Assembly: GCA_900766795.1 (NCBI GenBank)
Contig: CAAFWX010000371.1
Location: forward strand, 1-10,559
DNA: 10,559 bases
Direction: 5' to 3'
DNA from: Oscillospiraceae bacterium
GTDB taxonomy: Bacteria; Bacillota_A; Clostridia; Oscillospirales; Ruminococcaceae
The notes below the pieces were generated by a model. That model saw only the letters and a list, made by a program, of their open reading frames with translations, was not told the DNA's origin and did no database searches. The translations under genes were made by a program, and so were the position numbers. This document shows, one piece after another, positions 1-6,323 of the stretch. Each line of letters opens with the position of its first letter. Position 1 is the first letter of the stretch.

Positions 1-1460
1 CGAGCGTTGATTTGCTGCTCGAGCCGTATGCCGAAAAAACCTACGCAAAGCAGTTTGAACGCTACAAGTCGCTGGGGCTTAGCGACGAGGTTGCCGACAG
101 GGAGGCTATGCGCGACGTTCAGACCGACTTCGAGCAGGGCTTTCAGGGCTGGGAGTATAAGTTCAACTCCGTGTCCTCCTCGCGCGGCGACTATCCGTTT
201 ATCACCATGACCGCAGGCACCGGCACGGGTCGCTTCGCGAAGATGGCGAGCATAACCATGCTTGACGTTCGCCGCAAGGGTCAGGGCAAGAAAACCTGCA
301 AGAAGCCCGTGCTGTTTCCGAAAATCGTGTTCCTGTATGACGAGAAGCTGCACGGCAAGGGCTGCCCGCTGGAGGACGTGTTCAACGCGGGAATTGCCTG
401 CTCCCAAAAGGCAATGTACCCCGACTGGCTGTCGCTAAGCGGCGACGGATATGTTGCGGGAATCTACAAGAAATACGGCAAGATTATCAGCCCCATGGGC
501 TGCCGCGCGTTCCTGTCGCCATGGTTTGAGCGCGGCGGAATGGAGCCTGCGGACGAAAACGACGTGCCCGTGTTTGTGGGGCGCTTCAATATCGGCGCGG
601 TGTCGCTGCACCTGCCCATGATTTACGCCAAGGCGCAGCAGGAGAGCCGCGATTTCTTCGAGGTGCTGGACTACTACCTGAACCTTATCCGCCGCATTCA
701 TATCCGCACCTACGACTATCTGGGCGAGATGAAAGCGAGCACCAACCCGCTTGCCTACTGCGAGGGCGGTTTCCTCGGCGGACATCTCGGAATCCACGAC
801 AAGATAAAGCCGCTGCTTAAATCCGCGACCGCTTCCTTTGGAATCACCGCGCTGAACGAGCTGGAGCAGCTTGCCACCAAGCATTCCATTGCCGAGGGCG
901 GCGAGTTTTCGCTTAAAGTCATGGAGCACATCAACAAGCGAATTACCGAGTTCAAGAAAGCTGACGGACACCTGTACGCCATCTACGGCACACCTGCCGA
1001 GAATCTCTGCGGACTTCAGGTGCAGCAGTTCCGCAAGAAGTACGGGATTGTGGAGAACGTATCCGACCGCGAGTATGTCAGCAACTCGTTCCACTGCCAC
1101 GTCAGCGAGGACATCACCCCCATCGCGAAGCAAGACCGCGAGGAGCGCTTCTGGAACCTGTTCAACGGCGGCAAGATTCAGTATGTGCGCTATCCTGTGG
1201 ACTACAACAAGGGCGCTGTGGAAACGCTCGTAAAGCGCGCTATGGACAAGGGCTTTTATGAGGGAGTAAACCTTTCGCTGGCTTATTGCGACGACTGCGG
1301 GTATCAGCAGCTGGAGATGGACGTCTGCCCGAAATGCGGCAGCAGCAATCTCACGAAAATTGACCGCATGAACGGCTACCTGTCCTATTCCCGCGTAAAG
1401 GGCGACACCCGCCTTAACAAAGCGAAGATGGCGGAAATTCACGACAGAAAGAGTATGTAA
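1..1460 (+). CDS. nrdD: Anaerobic ribonucleoside-triphosphate reductase, class III (5'-truncated by window)
   Basis: Glycyl-radical enzyme that reduces ribonucleoside triphosphates to deoxyribonucleotides without oxygen, in the cytoplasm. The frame is open to the window edge (codon phase begins at base 3), so about 485 C-terminal residues are seen of a family that usually has about 700 or more; the ATP-cone and first part of the barrel lie outside. Numbering from base 12, NPLAYC carries the probable thiyl-radical cysteine (C250), and TPAENLCGLQ is a conserved family stretch. Near the C-terminus a four-cysteine zinc site CDDC/CPKC (C426, C429, C439, C442) precedes the glycyl-radical loop RMNGYL (G455). 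RMNGYL differs from the RVCGYL or RTCGYL form of some NrdDs, but from memory it is normal in clostridial versions. It is followed by nrdG after 17 bases, the partner that installs the radical. Identity is very secure. Confidence 0.97.
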   Translation, partial: SVDLLLEPYAEKTYAKQFERYKSLGLSDEVADREAMRDVQTDFEQGFQGWEYKFNSVSSSRGDYPFITMTAGTGTGRFAKMASITMLDVRRKGQGKKTCKKPVLFPKIVFLYDEKLHGKGCPLEDVFNAGIACSQKAMYPDWLSLSGDGYVAGIYKKYGKIISPMGCRAFLSPWFERGGMEPADENDVPVFVGRFNIGAVSLHLPMIYAKAQQESRDFFEVLDYYLNLIRRIHIRTYDYLGEMKASTNPLAYCEGGFLGGHLGIHDKIKPLLKSATASFGITALNELEQLATKHSIAEGGEFSLKVMEHINKRITEFKKADGHLYAIYGTPAENLCGLQVQQFRKKYGIVENVSDREYVSNSFHCHVSEDITPIAKQDREERFWNLFNGGKIQYVRYPVDYNKGAVETLVKRAMDKGFYEGVNLSLAYCDDCGYQQLEMDVCPKCGSSNLTKIDRMNGYLSYSRVKGDTRLNKAKMAEIHDRKSM

Positions 1461-1477
1461 CGAAAGGGGAGCGCACC

Positions 1478-1966
1478 ATGCGTTACCATAATATAACAAC
1501 AGACGATATGCTGAACGGGGACGGGCTGCGTACCGTGCTTTGGGTTGCGGGCTGCGCCCACCGCTGCGAGGGCTGCCACAATCCGATAACGTGGGACATA
1601 GACGGCGGGATTCCCTTTGACGAAGCCGCGGAGGAGGAGCTTTTTGCCAAACTCACGCCCGACTACATAAGCGGCATTACATTCAGCGGCGGCGACCCGC
1701 TCCACCCGCGTAACCGCGAGGAAGTCACCCGCCTTGCGAGAAAGTGCCGCGCGCTGTTTCCCGACAAGACGATATGGCTGTACACCGGCTATTCTTGGGA
1801 GGAAATAAGCGACCTTGAAGTGATTTCCTATGTTGACGTGCTTGTGGACGGACCGTTTGTGAAGCAGCTTTTCGACGGAAAGCTGCATTGGAAAGGCAGC
1901 AGCAACCAGCGCGTGATTGACGTTAAGGCAACGCAAGAGCTTGGGAAAATCGTGCTGTTTGATTGA
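1478..1966 (+). CDS. nrdG: Anaerobic ribonucleotide reductase activating protein (radical SAM)
   Basis: Radical-SAM activase that uses a [4Fe-4S] cluster and S-adenosylmethionine to make the glycyl radical on NrdD. The 162-residue length is normal for NrdG. The cluster motif CAHRCEGC (C26, C30, C33; CxxxCxxC) is near the N-terminus, and FSGGDP (residues 69-74) is the SAM-binding GGD motif. The start is supported by AGGGGAG at 1465-1471, six bases upstream of ATG. It lies 17 bases after nrdD with no promoter or terminator between them, so the two are probably cotranscribed. Tandem terminators follow directly. Confidence 0.97.
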   Translation: MRYHNITTDDMLNGDGLRTVLWVAGCAHRCEGCHNPITWDIDGGIPFDEAAEEELFAKLTPDYISGITFSGGDPLHPRNREEVTRLARKCRALFPDKTIWLYTGYSWEEISDLEVISYVDVLVDGPFVKQLFDGKLHWKGSSNQRVIDVKATQELGKIVLFD

Positions 1967-1983
1967 GCGGAATACAAAAAACA

Positions 1984-2041
1984 GGGCGGAACACTCCGCC
2001 CATCTTTTTGCGATATTGGGCGGAATTACCCGCCCTTTTTT
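1984..2041. terminator. Tandem, probably bidirectional terminators between nrdG and the chemoreceptor gene
   Basis: Two consecutive perfect hairpins. The first has a 7-bp stem GGGCGGA/TCCGCCC (1984-1990 with 1995-2001) followed by ATCTTTTT. The second has a 6-bp stem GGGCGG/CCGCCC (2018-2023 with 2030-2035) followed by a T run at 2036-2041. Read on the minus strand, the left hairpin is followed by a U-rich tract (the A run at 1976-1981), so the pair can also terminate the convergent chemoreceptor transcript ending at 2044. Confidence 0.88.
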
Positions 2042-2043
2042 GT

Positions 2044-3960
2044 TTATCGGATTACGAAGTGCTTAACCTCGCCGCGCAGCGTCACCGCCTGAGAGTTAAG
2101 CTCTGCGCAGGAAGCCGCGATTTCCTGCGCGGCGGCACTGGTCTGCTGAACAACATTGGAAATCTCGGTGATACCGCTTGTGATTTGACCGATGGATTCG
2201 GACTGATACTCCGCAGCCGAGGAGATATCCCCGATAACCTGCTTCGTGCGCCCGAAAATCTCCACCACGGAATTAAGCGATTCCTCGTTCTTTTCGGCAA
2301 TCGCCGAGCCGTCAGACACCGCAGAAACCGCCGCCGTGATAAGCGCCGAGGTTGTGCGCACTGCCTCTGCGGATTTTGCCGCGAGATTTCTTACCTCGTC
2401 CGCTACCACTGCGAAGCCCTTGCCTGCCTCGCCCGCGCGGGCAGCTTCTATCGCAGCGTTCAGCGCGAGAATGTTCGTCTGGAACGCGATATCGTCTATC
2501 GTCTTGTTTATGCGCTCAATTTCACCCGACTGCTTTGCAATGTTCTCCATCGCCGAAACCATCTGCGCCATGTATTCGTGCTGCTCGTCAAGCACCGCTG
2601 AGCCGCTGTCCGCAAGCTCCAGCGCACGGCGCGACTTGTCTGCGGTTTCGTTCACCTTTGCGGAAACCTCGTTCAGCGAAGCGGAAAGCTGCTCGATAGC
2701 CGCCGCAGCGCGCACTGTTCCCTCCGCGAGAGTGTCCGAGCCTTTTGCGGAAGCGGAAGCGTCCGCGTTTACGTTGTCCGAAGTGGTGTGGATTTTCGAG
2801 ATGATGTCCCGCATGTTCTCGGAAATCCTTTCAACCGAGCGGTTCAGCTCGATAAAGTCGCCGCTGTAAACAGCCTGCGTCTGCGCGGTGAAATCTCCCG
2901 AAGCCATCGCGCCCAGCACCCGCGACAAATCCGTGATGTATTCGTGCAGCGTGTCGCTCATGCTCTCAACCTGCGAAAGAAGCTGCCCAACCTCGTCCTT
3001 GCCGCGCTTTACGTCGGTTATGCGGTAAGCGAGGTTGCCGCTGTTGATTTCCCTTGCCATCTCGCCGATATTCACCACAGGCGTAAGCACGCGGTTTCTA
3101 ATTACCTTTATGCAGACGAATACCGCTGCCGCTGTGATGATAATTGTTAGCGCAATTCCCACAATGCTAATCAGCAGCATTTTCTCGCTCAGCATTCCGT
3201 CAACCGTAGTGGTGTCGTAGCCGCCGAAATAAGCGCCGACAATCTCCCCGCTGACATCGGTAAGCGGCTCGTAGCACACGACATATTCGCTGCCGCCGAT
3301 TGTCGCCCTGCCGAGATAAGTCTTTCCGTTCTTAAGCACGCATTCGGCGATATCCTCCGAAAGCTCGGTACCCTCGAAGCGCGTTCCGTCGTCCTGTAAG
3401 ATGGTGGTTGCGTAGCGGATGTTATCCTTGAACACCGTGAACTGCCCGCCTGTTTTCTCGCGGATAGGGTCAAGGTATTCGTAGGAGCGCAGGTCGTAAC
3501 CCACAACAAACGAGCCTGCGCCCGAAATCTCGCTGACAAAGCAGTAGTACAACCGCTCGCTGTCGGCGTTAAGCCCGTCCTTAACTGAAGAAAGCGCAAG
3601 CCCCTGCGGGAAGCCGTCGGTGGAGCAGAACATCTTTCCGTCCTCGGAATAGAACGCCGCGAAAGAGCTTTCGTCAGAGGAGTAGGCGTCGTAAATTGCT
3701 TTTGCAGCCGCGCTGTCAGCGTTTTTGAGCGTTTGGGTAAGCGCAGCGTCCGCGCCGATTACGTCCTGAAGATATTCAGCCTCAACCTCAAGCTCTGACA
3801 AGTCGCTGCGCATAATTCTGACAAAGGACTTTGCTTCCTCCTGCAAAATATCCTCCGTCATGTTGACAAGAGCACGTTCAGCCGAAACAATCAGAAAAAA
3901 AGTTATGATGACAGCCGTTGCGAGAATTACGGCGAGAATGCTTTTTCCGATTTTGGACAT
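2044..3960 (-). CDS. Methyl-accepting chemotaxis protein with extracellular Cache-type sensor
   Basis: Membrane chemoreceptor of 638 residues that passes ligand signals to CheA/CheW. An N-terminal membrane segment (about 7-27) is followed by an extracellular sensor (about 28-258) whose C-terminal part ([19 protein letters not shown] onward to AYFGG) resembles the sCache_3 or Cache3/Cache2-fusion type. A second membrane segment spans about 261-286, then HAMP (about 287-340), a possible second HAMP-like helix pair (about 342-383), and the cytoplasmic signalling domain (about 390-630). The invariant hairpin tip is at 483-530, including [20 protein letters not shown]. The protein ends in VKHFVIR, with no CheR/CheB-binding pentapeptide. 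ATG at 3960 is preceded by AGAAGG (plus coordinates 3967-3972) at good spacing. It is monocistronic and convergent with nrdDG. The ligand is unknown; sCache domains often bind small organic acids. Confidence 0.95.
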   Translation of the reverse strand: MSKIGKSILAVILATAVIITFFLIVSAERALVNMTEDILQEEAKSFVRIMRSDLSELEVEAEYLQDVIGADAALTQTLKNADSAAAKAIYDAYSSDESSFAAFYSEDGKMFCSTDGFPQGLALSSVKDGLNADSERLYYCFVSEISGAGSFVVGYDLRSYEYLDPIREKTGGQFTVFKDNIRYATTILQDDGTRFEGTELSEDIAECVLKNGKTYLGRATIGGSEYVVCYEPLTDVSGEIVGAYFGGYDTTTVDGMLSEKMLLISIVGIALTIIITAAAVFVCIKVIRNRVLTPVVNIGEMAREINSGNLAYRITDVKRGKDEVGQLLSQVESMSDTLHEYITDLSRVLGAMASGDFTAQTQAVYSGDFIELNRSVERISENMRDIISKIHTTSDNVNADASASAKGSDTLAEGTVRAAAAIEQLSASLNEVSAKVNETADKSRRALELADSGSAVLDEQHEYMAQMVSAMENIAKQSGEIERINKTIDDIAFQTNILALNAAIEAARAGEAGKGFAVVADEVRNLAAKSAEAVRTTSALITAAVSAVSDGSAIAEKNEESLNSVVEIFGRTKQVIGDISSAAEYQSESIGQITSGITEISNVVQQTSAAAQEIAASCAELNSQAVTLRGEVKHFVIR

Positions 3961-4046
3961 AAAATACCTTCTTTCCTTTATTTTAAGCGGTTTGGCGGGG
4001 AGTTACCCGCCGCTGACAAGTTTTGGGCACACCACCCTTTATGAAT

Positions 4047-4075
4047 ATTTTACGACATTTTTGTGCTCAAGTCAA
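4047..4075 (-). promoter_or_regulatory. Sigma-70/sigma-A-type promoter of the chemoreceptor gene
   Basis: On the minus strand, -35 TTGACT (plus 4070-4075) and -10 TAAAAT (plus 4047-4052) are separated by exactly 17 bases. Transcription would start near 4040, giving an approximately 80-base leader before ATG at 3960. That leader holds a GC-rich hairpin: GGCGGG/CCCGCC arms at plus 3994-3999 and 4006-4011, loop six bases, no U run after it. A housekeeping promoter is notable because many chemotaxis genes use the flagellar sigma factor. Assignment rests on consensus match only. Confidence 0.7.
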
Positions 4076-4260
4076 GCAGGATTTGTCAGCAGGCACATGT
4101 AGCGGAGCATATTTGTGATTTTGAATTATCGCCGCGCGATTATTCATAATTATCTGGTAATTTTCACAACGGACTATTCCTCGGAAACGGCTTCAAAGAC
4201 ATTCTGAGCCGCGCCGCTCGCGCGCGTATTCTTCTGCTTCTTCATTTCTTTTTTCTTGAT
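4076..4260. other. Intergenic stretch without a convincing gene
   Basis: About 185 bases between the chemoreceptor promoter and the IS30 remnant. It contains a 23-base imperfect palindrome at 4123-4145. It also contains a 23-codon minus-strand reading frame (ATG 4243-4245 to TAG 4174-4176) that could be the tail of a gene cut by the insertion sequence, or chance. No RNA gene or recognisable coding sequence was seen. Confidence 0.6.
4123..4145. repeat. 23-base imperfect palindrome (possible operator)
   Basis: Arms GAATTATCGC (4123-4132) and GCGATTATTC (4136-4145) are inverted copies with one mismatch in ten, separated by CGC. It lies about 50 bases upstream of the chemoreceptor -35 box. Odd symmetry and AT/GC blocks are compatible with a dimeric regulator site. 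There is no T run, so it is not a terminator. The regulator is unknown. Confidence 0.4.
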
Positions 4261-4505
4261 AGATTGTCAATACAAGTGCAACACAGTTACGAGAAAATTT
4301 TTTTGAGCACCTCGAACGGAGTAAGGAAAATCAAGCGTTTCCTCGGACGATTGTTTATCAGGTCGACAATTAACTGCAAATCATCATCGGAAATGTCGGC
4401 AAAGAAAGTACCTTTCGGGAAAAACTGACGCAGCAGACCATTGGTGTTTTCATTCGTGCAACGCTGCCACGGGGAATAAGGCTCACAAACGCACGCGTGC
4501 GATGA
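4261..4505 (-). mobile_element. IS30-family insertion sequence remnant (3' end only)
   Basis: Only the transposase 3' end and the terminal sequence of an IS30-family element remain. After the transposase stop codon (4287-4289, minus strand), the sequence GTTGCACTTGTATTGACAAT resembles the terminal inverted repeat of Firmicutes IS30 elements. The outer end is therefore placed near 4261. Complete members are about 1.0-1.2 kb, so roughly 800 bases or more are missing from the transposase 5' side. The inner break lies around 4490-4515, directly against phage portal sequence; the exact base cannot be fixed by eye. Confidence 0.75.
4287..4505 (-). pseudogene. IS30-family transposase, C-terminal fragment
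   Basis: The minus-strand frame matches the end of IS30 DDE transposases: EPYSPWQRCTNENTNGLLRQ, then FFPKGT, then LINNRPRKRL and TPFEVL. The NEN segment carries the third catalytic acidic residue. The DNA-binding region and the first two catalytic aspartates are absent. Probable decay is visible: QRC where the family has QRG, and CVC where YFC or similar is expected before EPYS. The frame runs on to 4595, but residues beyond about 4505 are an antisense reading of the portal gene. Not functional. Confidence 0.85.
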
Positions 4506-5324
4506 GAAAACACACTCGTGACAAACGCCGCCCAGATTGCGCAGGCGTTCGGGCTGTCTGTTGAGGTAATCAGCGGAACGGCAAATACCGAGCAATACAT
4601 GAGCGCTGTGCGGCGCGCGGTGCTTCCCGTAATCAAGGAGTATGAGGGCGCGCTTAACCGCGTGCTGCTTCTCGAGAGCGAAAAGCGCACGATGTATTTC
4701 GCGTTCGACACAACGGAGCTTATGAAAGGCGACGTGCTTTCACGCTACCGCGCGTATGCGGTGGGCTTGCAGAACAATTTCCTAAGGCTTGACGAGGTGC
4801 GCTACAAAGAGGATTTAGAGCCGCTCGGCTTTAACTACATGAAGCTCGGATTGCAGGACGTTCTCCTTGACCCCGAAACGGGAGATATCTACACGCCGAA
4901 CACCAACGCGGCGGTAAATCTGTCGAATATGGGACAGATAAAGGCGCAGGGCTTGACGGACGGCGGCAAAGGTGGTATAATTGAGGAAAGGGCGAAAAGC
5001 AACTACATTCAGGACTCTAAAACAGGGCAGATGAAGGGGAGCTATTCAACCGATGGCGATGGCGGTGGCGGCGGAGAACAGACTTTCAAGAAAAGCCAGA
5101 ATATGGGCAAGAAAGAGTATGTTCGTCTTTCGCACCAGATAGCGACTGATTTTCCAACATTGCCGGCAGGAGACAAACCATATCCGTATGATAACCGAGA
5201 CCATTTTTACATTTTCTCTGTCAACGGATTTGGAAGTTATAATTTTTACTACAAGATACCGATAGACGGAAATGAGGATTATATTCGCGAAATACGAAAG
5301 GGGTTAAAACAGAAATATGGATGA
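4506..5324 (+). CDS. Phage HK97-type portal protein, N-terminally truncated, with C-terminal extra (toxin-like) domain
   Basis: The portal ring channels DNA into the phage head. The frame is open from 4506; the first possible start is GTG at 4518 (268 residues), without a ribosome binding site. Numbered from that GTG, residues 1-130 match the C-terminal third of HK97-type portals: NAAQIAQAFGLSVEVISG, LPVIKEYEGALNR, then YFAFD, then KGDVLSRYRAYAVG, ending LDPETGDIYTPNTN. The clip and stem region, usually about 250 residues more, is lost against the IS30 remnant, so it cannot form a normal portal. After a spacer (NYIQDSKTGQMKGS) and a Gly-rich linker (about 179-186), residues about 190-268 form a basic extra domain with HFYIFSVNGFGSYNFYYKIP. 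By position and style this resembles toxin tips on phage head proteins (MuF-type polymorphic toxins); I cannot name the fold. The gene overlaps the next by 8 bases. Confidence 0.8.
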   Translation, partial: ENTLVTNAAQIAQAFGLSVEVISGTANTEQYMSAVRRAVLPVIKEYEGALNRVLLLESEKRTMYFAFDTTELMKGDVLSRYRAYAVGLQNNFLRLDEVRYKEDLEPLGFNYMKLGLQDVLLDPETGDIYTPNTNAAVNLSNMGQIKAQGLTDGGKGGIIEERAKSNYIQDSKTGQMKGSYSTDGDGGGGGEQTFKKSQNMGKKEYVRLSHQIATDFPTLPAGDKPYPYDNRDHFYIFSVNGFGSYNFYYKIPIDGNEDYIREIRKGLKQKYG

Positions 5325-5577
5325 AATCCGTAAAAAACTGCTGGAAGCGTTTAATTCACTTTCGTTTGACGGGCAGGAAGCAATTCCGAACGAGCGCGAA
5401 AATATGATTGTTATACTCATGCTTGCAGCCGGTGAATTTGAGCCGGTTGAGGACACAATAGCTTATGTAGAGAAGCATAAAACAGAGGGATTTGAAGCAG
5501 TTACAAAGGCTATTGTTCACAAGTGGTTTCCGAAGCCGCTTGAAATTGTTCCTGATGATGAACTTGATGATGAATGA
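5317..5577 (+). CDS. Small acidic protein, candidate immunity partner of the portal-linked domain
   Basis: I do not recognise this 86-residue family. It is strongly acidic (21 Asp/Glu against 9 Lys/Arg by count) with an acidic C-terminal tail rich in Asp and Glu, and looks mainly helical. It has no signal peptide, and the only hydrophobic patch (MIVILMLAA) is too short for a membrane segment. Its ATG overlaps the last codons of the upstream gene by 8 bases, a translational-coupling arrangement typical of toxin-immunity pairs. AAAGGGG at 5297-5303 is a distant ribosome binding site. Composition is AT-richer than the phage genes around it. Immunity is inferred from position, size and charge; an unrelated phage accessory protein remains possible. 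Confidence 0.7.
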   Translation: MDEIRKKLLEAFNSLSFDGQEAIPNERENMIVILMLAAGEFEPVEDTIAYVEKHKTEGFEAVTKAIVHKWFPKPLEIVPDDELDDE

Positions 5578-5593
5578 TTCGCTTGTATAACAC

Positions 5594-5617
5594 AGCGCTC
5601 CGCACGGGGCGCTTTTT
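5594..5617 (+). terminator. Rho-independent terminator 1 after the small acidic protein gene
   Basis: An 8-bp stem AGCGCTCC/GGGGCGCT (one T-G pair), 4-base loop GCAC, then a run of five T. It lies 17 bases after the stop codon of the acidic protein gene. Confidence 0.8.
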
Positions 5618-5639
5618 CATGCCACAATTTAACAATAAC

Positions 5640-5660
5640 GCGCCTTTGGGGCGCTTTTTT
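5640..5660 (+). terminator. Rho-independent terminator 2 before the prohead protease gene
   Basis: A 6-bp stem GCGCCT/GGGCGC (last pair T-G) with loop TTG, followed by six T. It ends only about 11 bases before the protease ribosome binding site, so expression of the capsid genes needs read-through, antitermination or an unseen promoter. Confidence 0.75.
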
Positions 5661-5684
5661 ATGGATTGAAAGGGGGTGAGCAGG

Positions 5685-6323
5685 TTGCAGGTAGAGATAA
5701 GAAACGCGGGGCGGGAAGCGCACATAAGCGGCTATGTAAACGCGGTTGAGCGTGACAGCAGGCGGCTGCCGAAGTCGATGTCGCCCGACGCGCCGACGGA
5801 TTTTGTGGAGCGCGTGCAGGTAGGGGCATTTGCGAGGGCGATTGCCGCAAACCCGAATATCCGAATGCTGTTTAACCACGGGCGGGAGATAGGCTCGACG
5901 GCAGGCGGCACGCTGAAACTTTCCGAGGACAATATCGGGCTTAAAGCCGAGGCGGTTGTCACCGACCCCGAGGTTGTGGAAGCGGCAAAGCGCGGTGAGC
6001 TGCGCGGGTGGAGCTTCGGATTCAGAAAGCCCGTTTCACGGTGGGAGGAATACGACGGCATTCAGCGCAGAACGCTTTCGGATTTCACGCTTGACGAGGT
6101 GTCAATCCTCACAAAAATTCCCGCGTATTTCGGGACGAGCGTTGAGGTGCGGCAGCTTTCCGACAGCGGCGAGCCTTACACGACAGAGCGCAGGAGCGTT
6201 GACGACGCTTCAAACGTAACACAGGACAACAGCGGCGCTAAAGCCGCAATGGAATATCGCAGCAGACAGATTGCGCTGCTGGAACTTACAGGAGGTAACT
6301 ATGCACAAGAATCAGAAGCTTAA
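5685..6323 (+). CDS. HK97 family prohead protease
   Basis: Serine protease that removes the scaffolding delta domain of the capsid protein during head maturation. From the TTG start the protein has 212 residues, in the family range. It has the N-terminal ISGYVNAVERDS strand, the catalytic-histidine motif LFNHGREIGS (H65), the nucleophile motif GWSFGF (S110), and LDEVSIL with a probable third catalytic residue (E138). I prefer TTG at 5685 because the purine-rich GGGGGTG at 5672-5678 sits six bases before it. GTG at 5676 is part of that binding site, though it would add only three residues. The gene directly precedes the major capsid gene and overlaps it by 23 bases, as usual for HK97-type modules. 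Confidence 0.94.
   Translation: MQVEIRNAGREAHISGYVNAVERDSRRLPKSMSPDAPTDFVERVQVGAFARAIAANPNIRMLFNHGREIGSTAGGTLKLSEDNIGLKAEAVVTDPEVVEAAKRGELRGWSFGFRKPVSRWEEYDGIQRRTLSDFTLDEVSILTKIPAYFGTSVEVRQLSDSGEPYTTERRSVDDASNVTQDNSGAKAAMEYRSRQIALLELTGGNYAQESEA

Noticed and set aside
1366..1383. Glycyl-radical loop RMNGYL in NrdD as a possible defect
   Set aside because: The essential Gly-Tyr-Leu is intact and the zinc site is complete; the preceding residues vary among clostridial NrdDs.
435..1499. Long minus-strand reading frame (354 residues) opposite nrdD
   Set aside because: It is antisense to a clearly recognised gene. Its protein has no recognisable motif and is Val/Ala/Leu-rich, as expected from the complement of GC-biased codons.
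1963..2601. Plus-strand reading frame (212 residues) across the terminators and the chemoreceptor 3' end
   Set aside because: It runs through both terminator hairpins and is antisense to the most conserved part of the chemoreceptor.
3961..4260. Possible CRISPR, tRNA or attachment site near the prophage left side
   Set aside because: No regularly spaced repeats, no cloverleaf with a T-loop GTTCRA pattern, and no direct repeat that could serve as an att site was found by eye. The true prophage end may have been deleted.
5619..5669. A 16-codon plus-strand frame (ATG to TGA) between the candidate immunity gene and the protease
   Set aside because: It encloses the second terminator hairpin, lacks a ribosome binding site, and is best explained as chance around two terminators.
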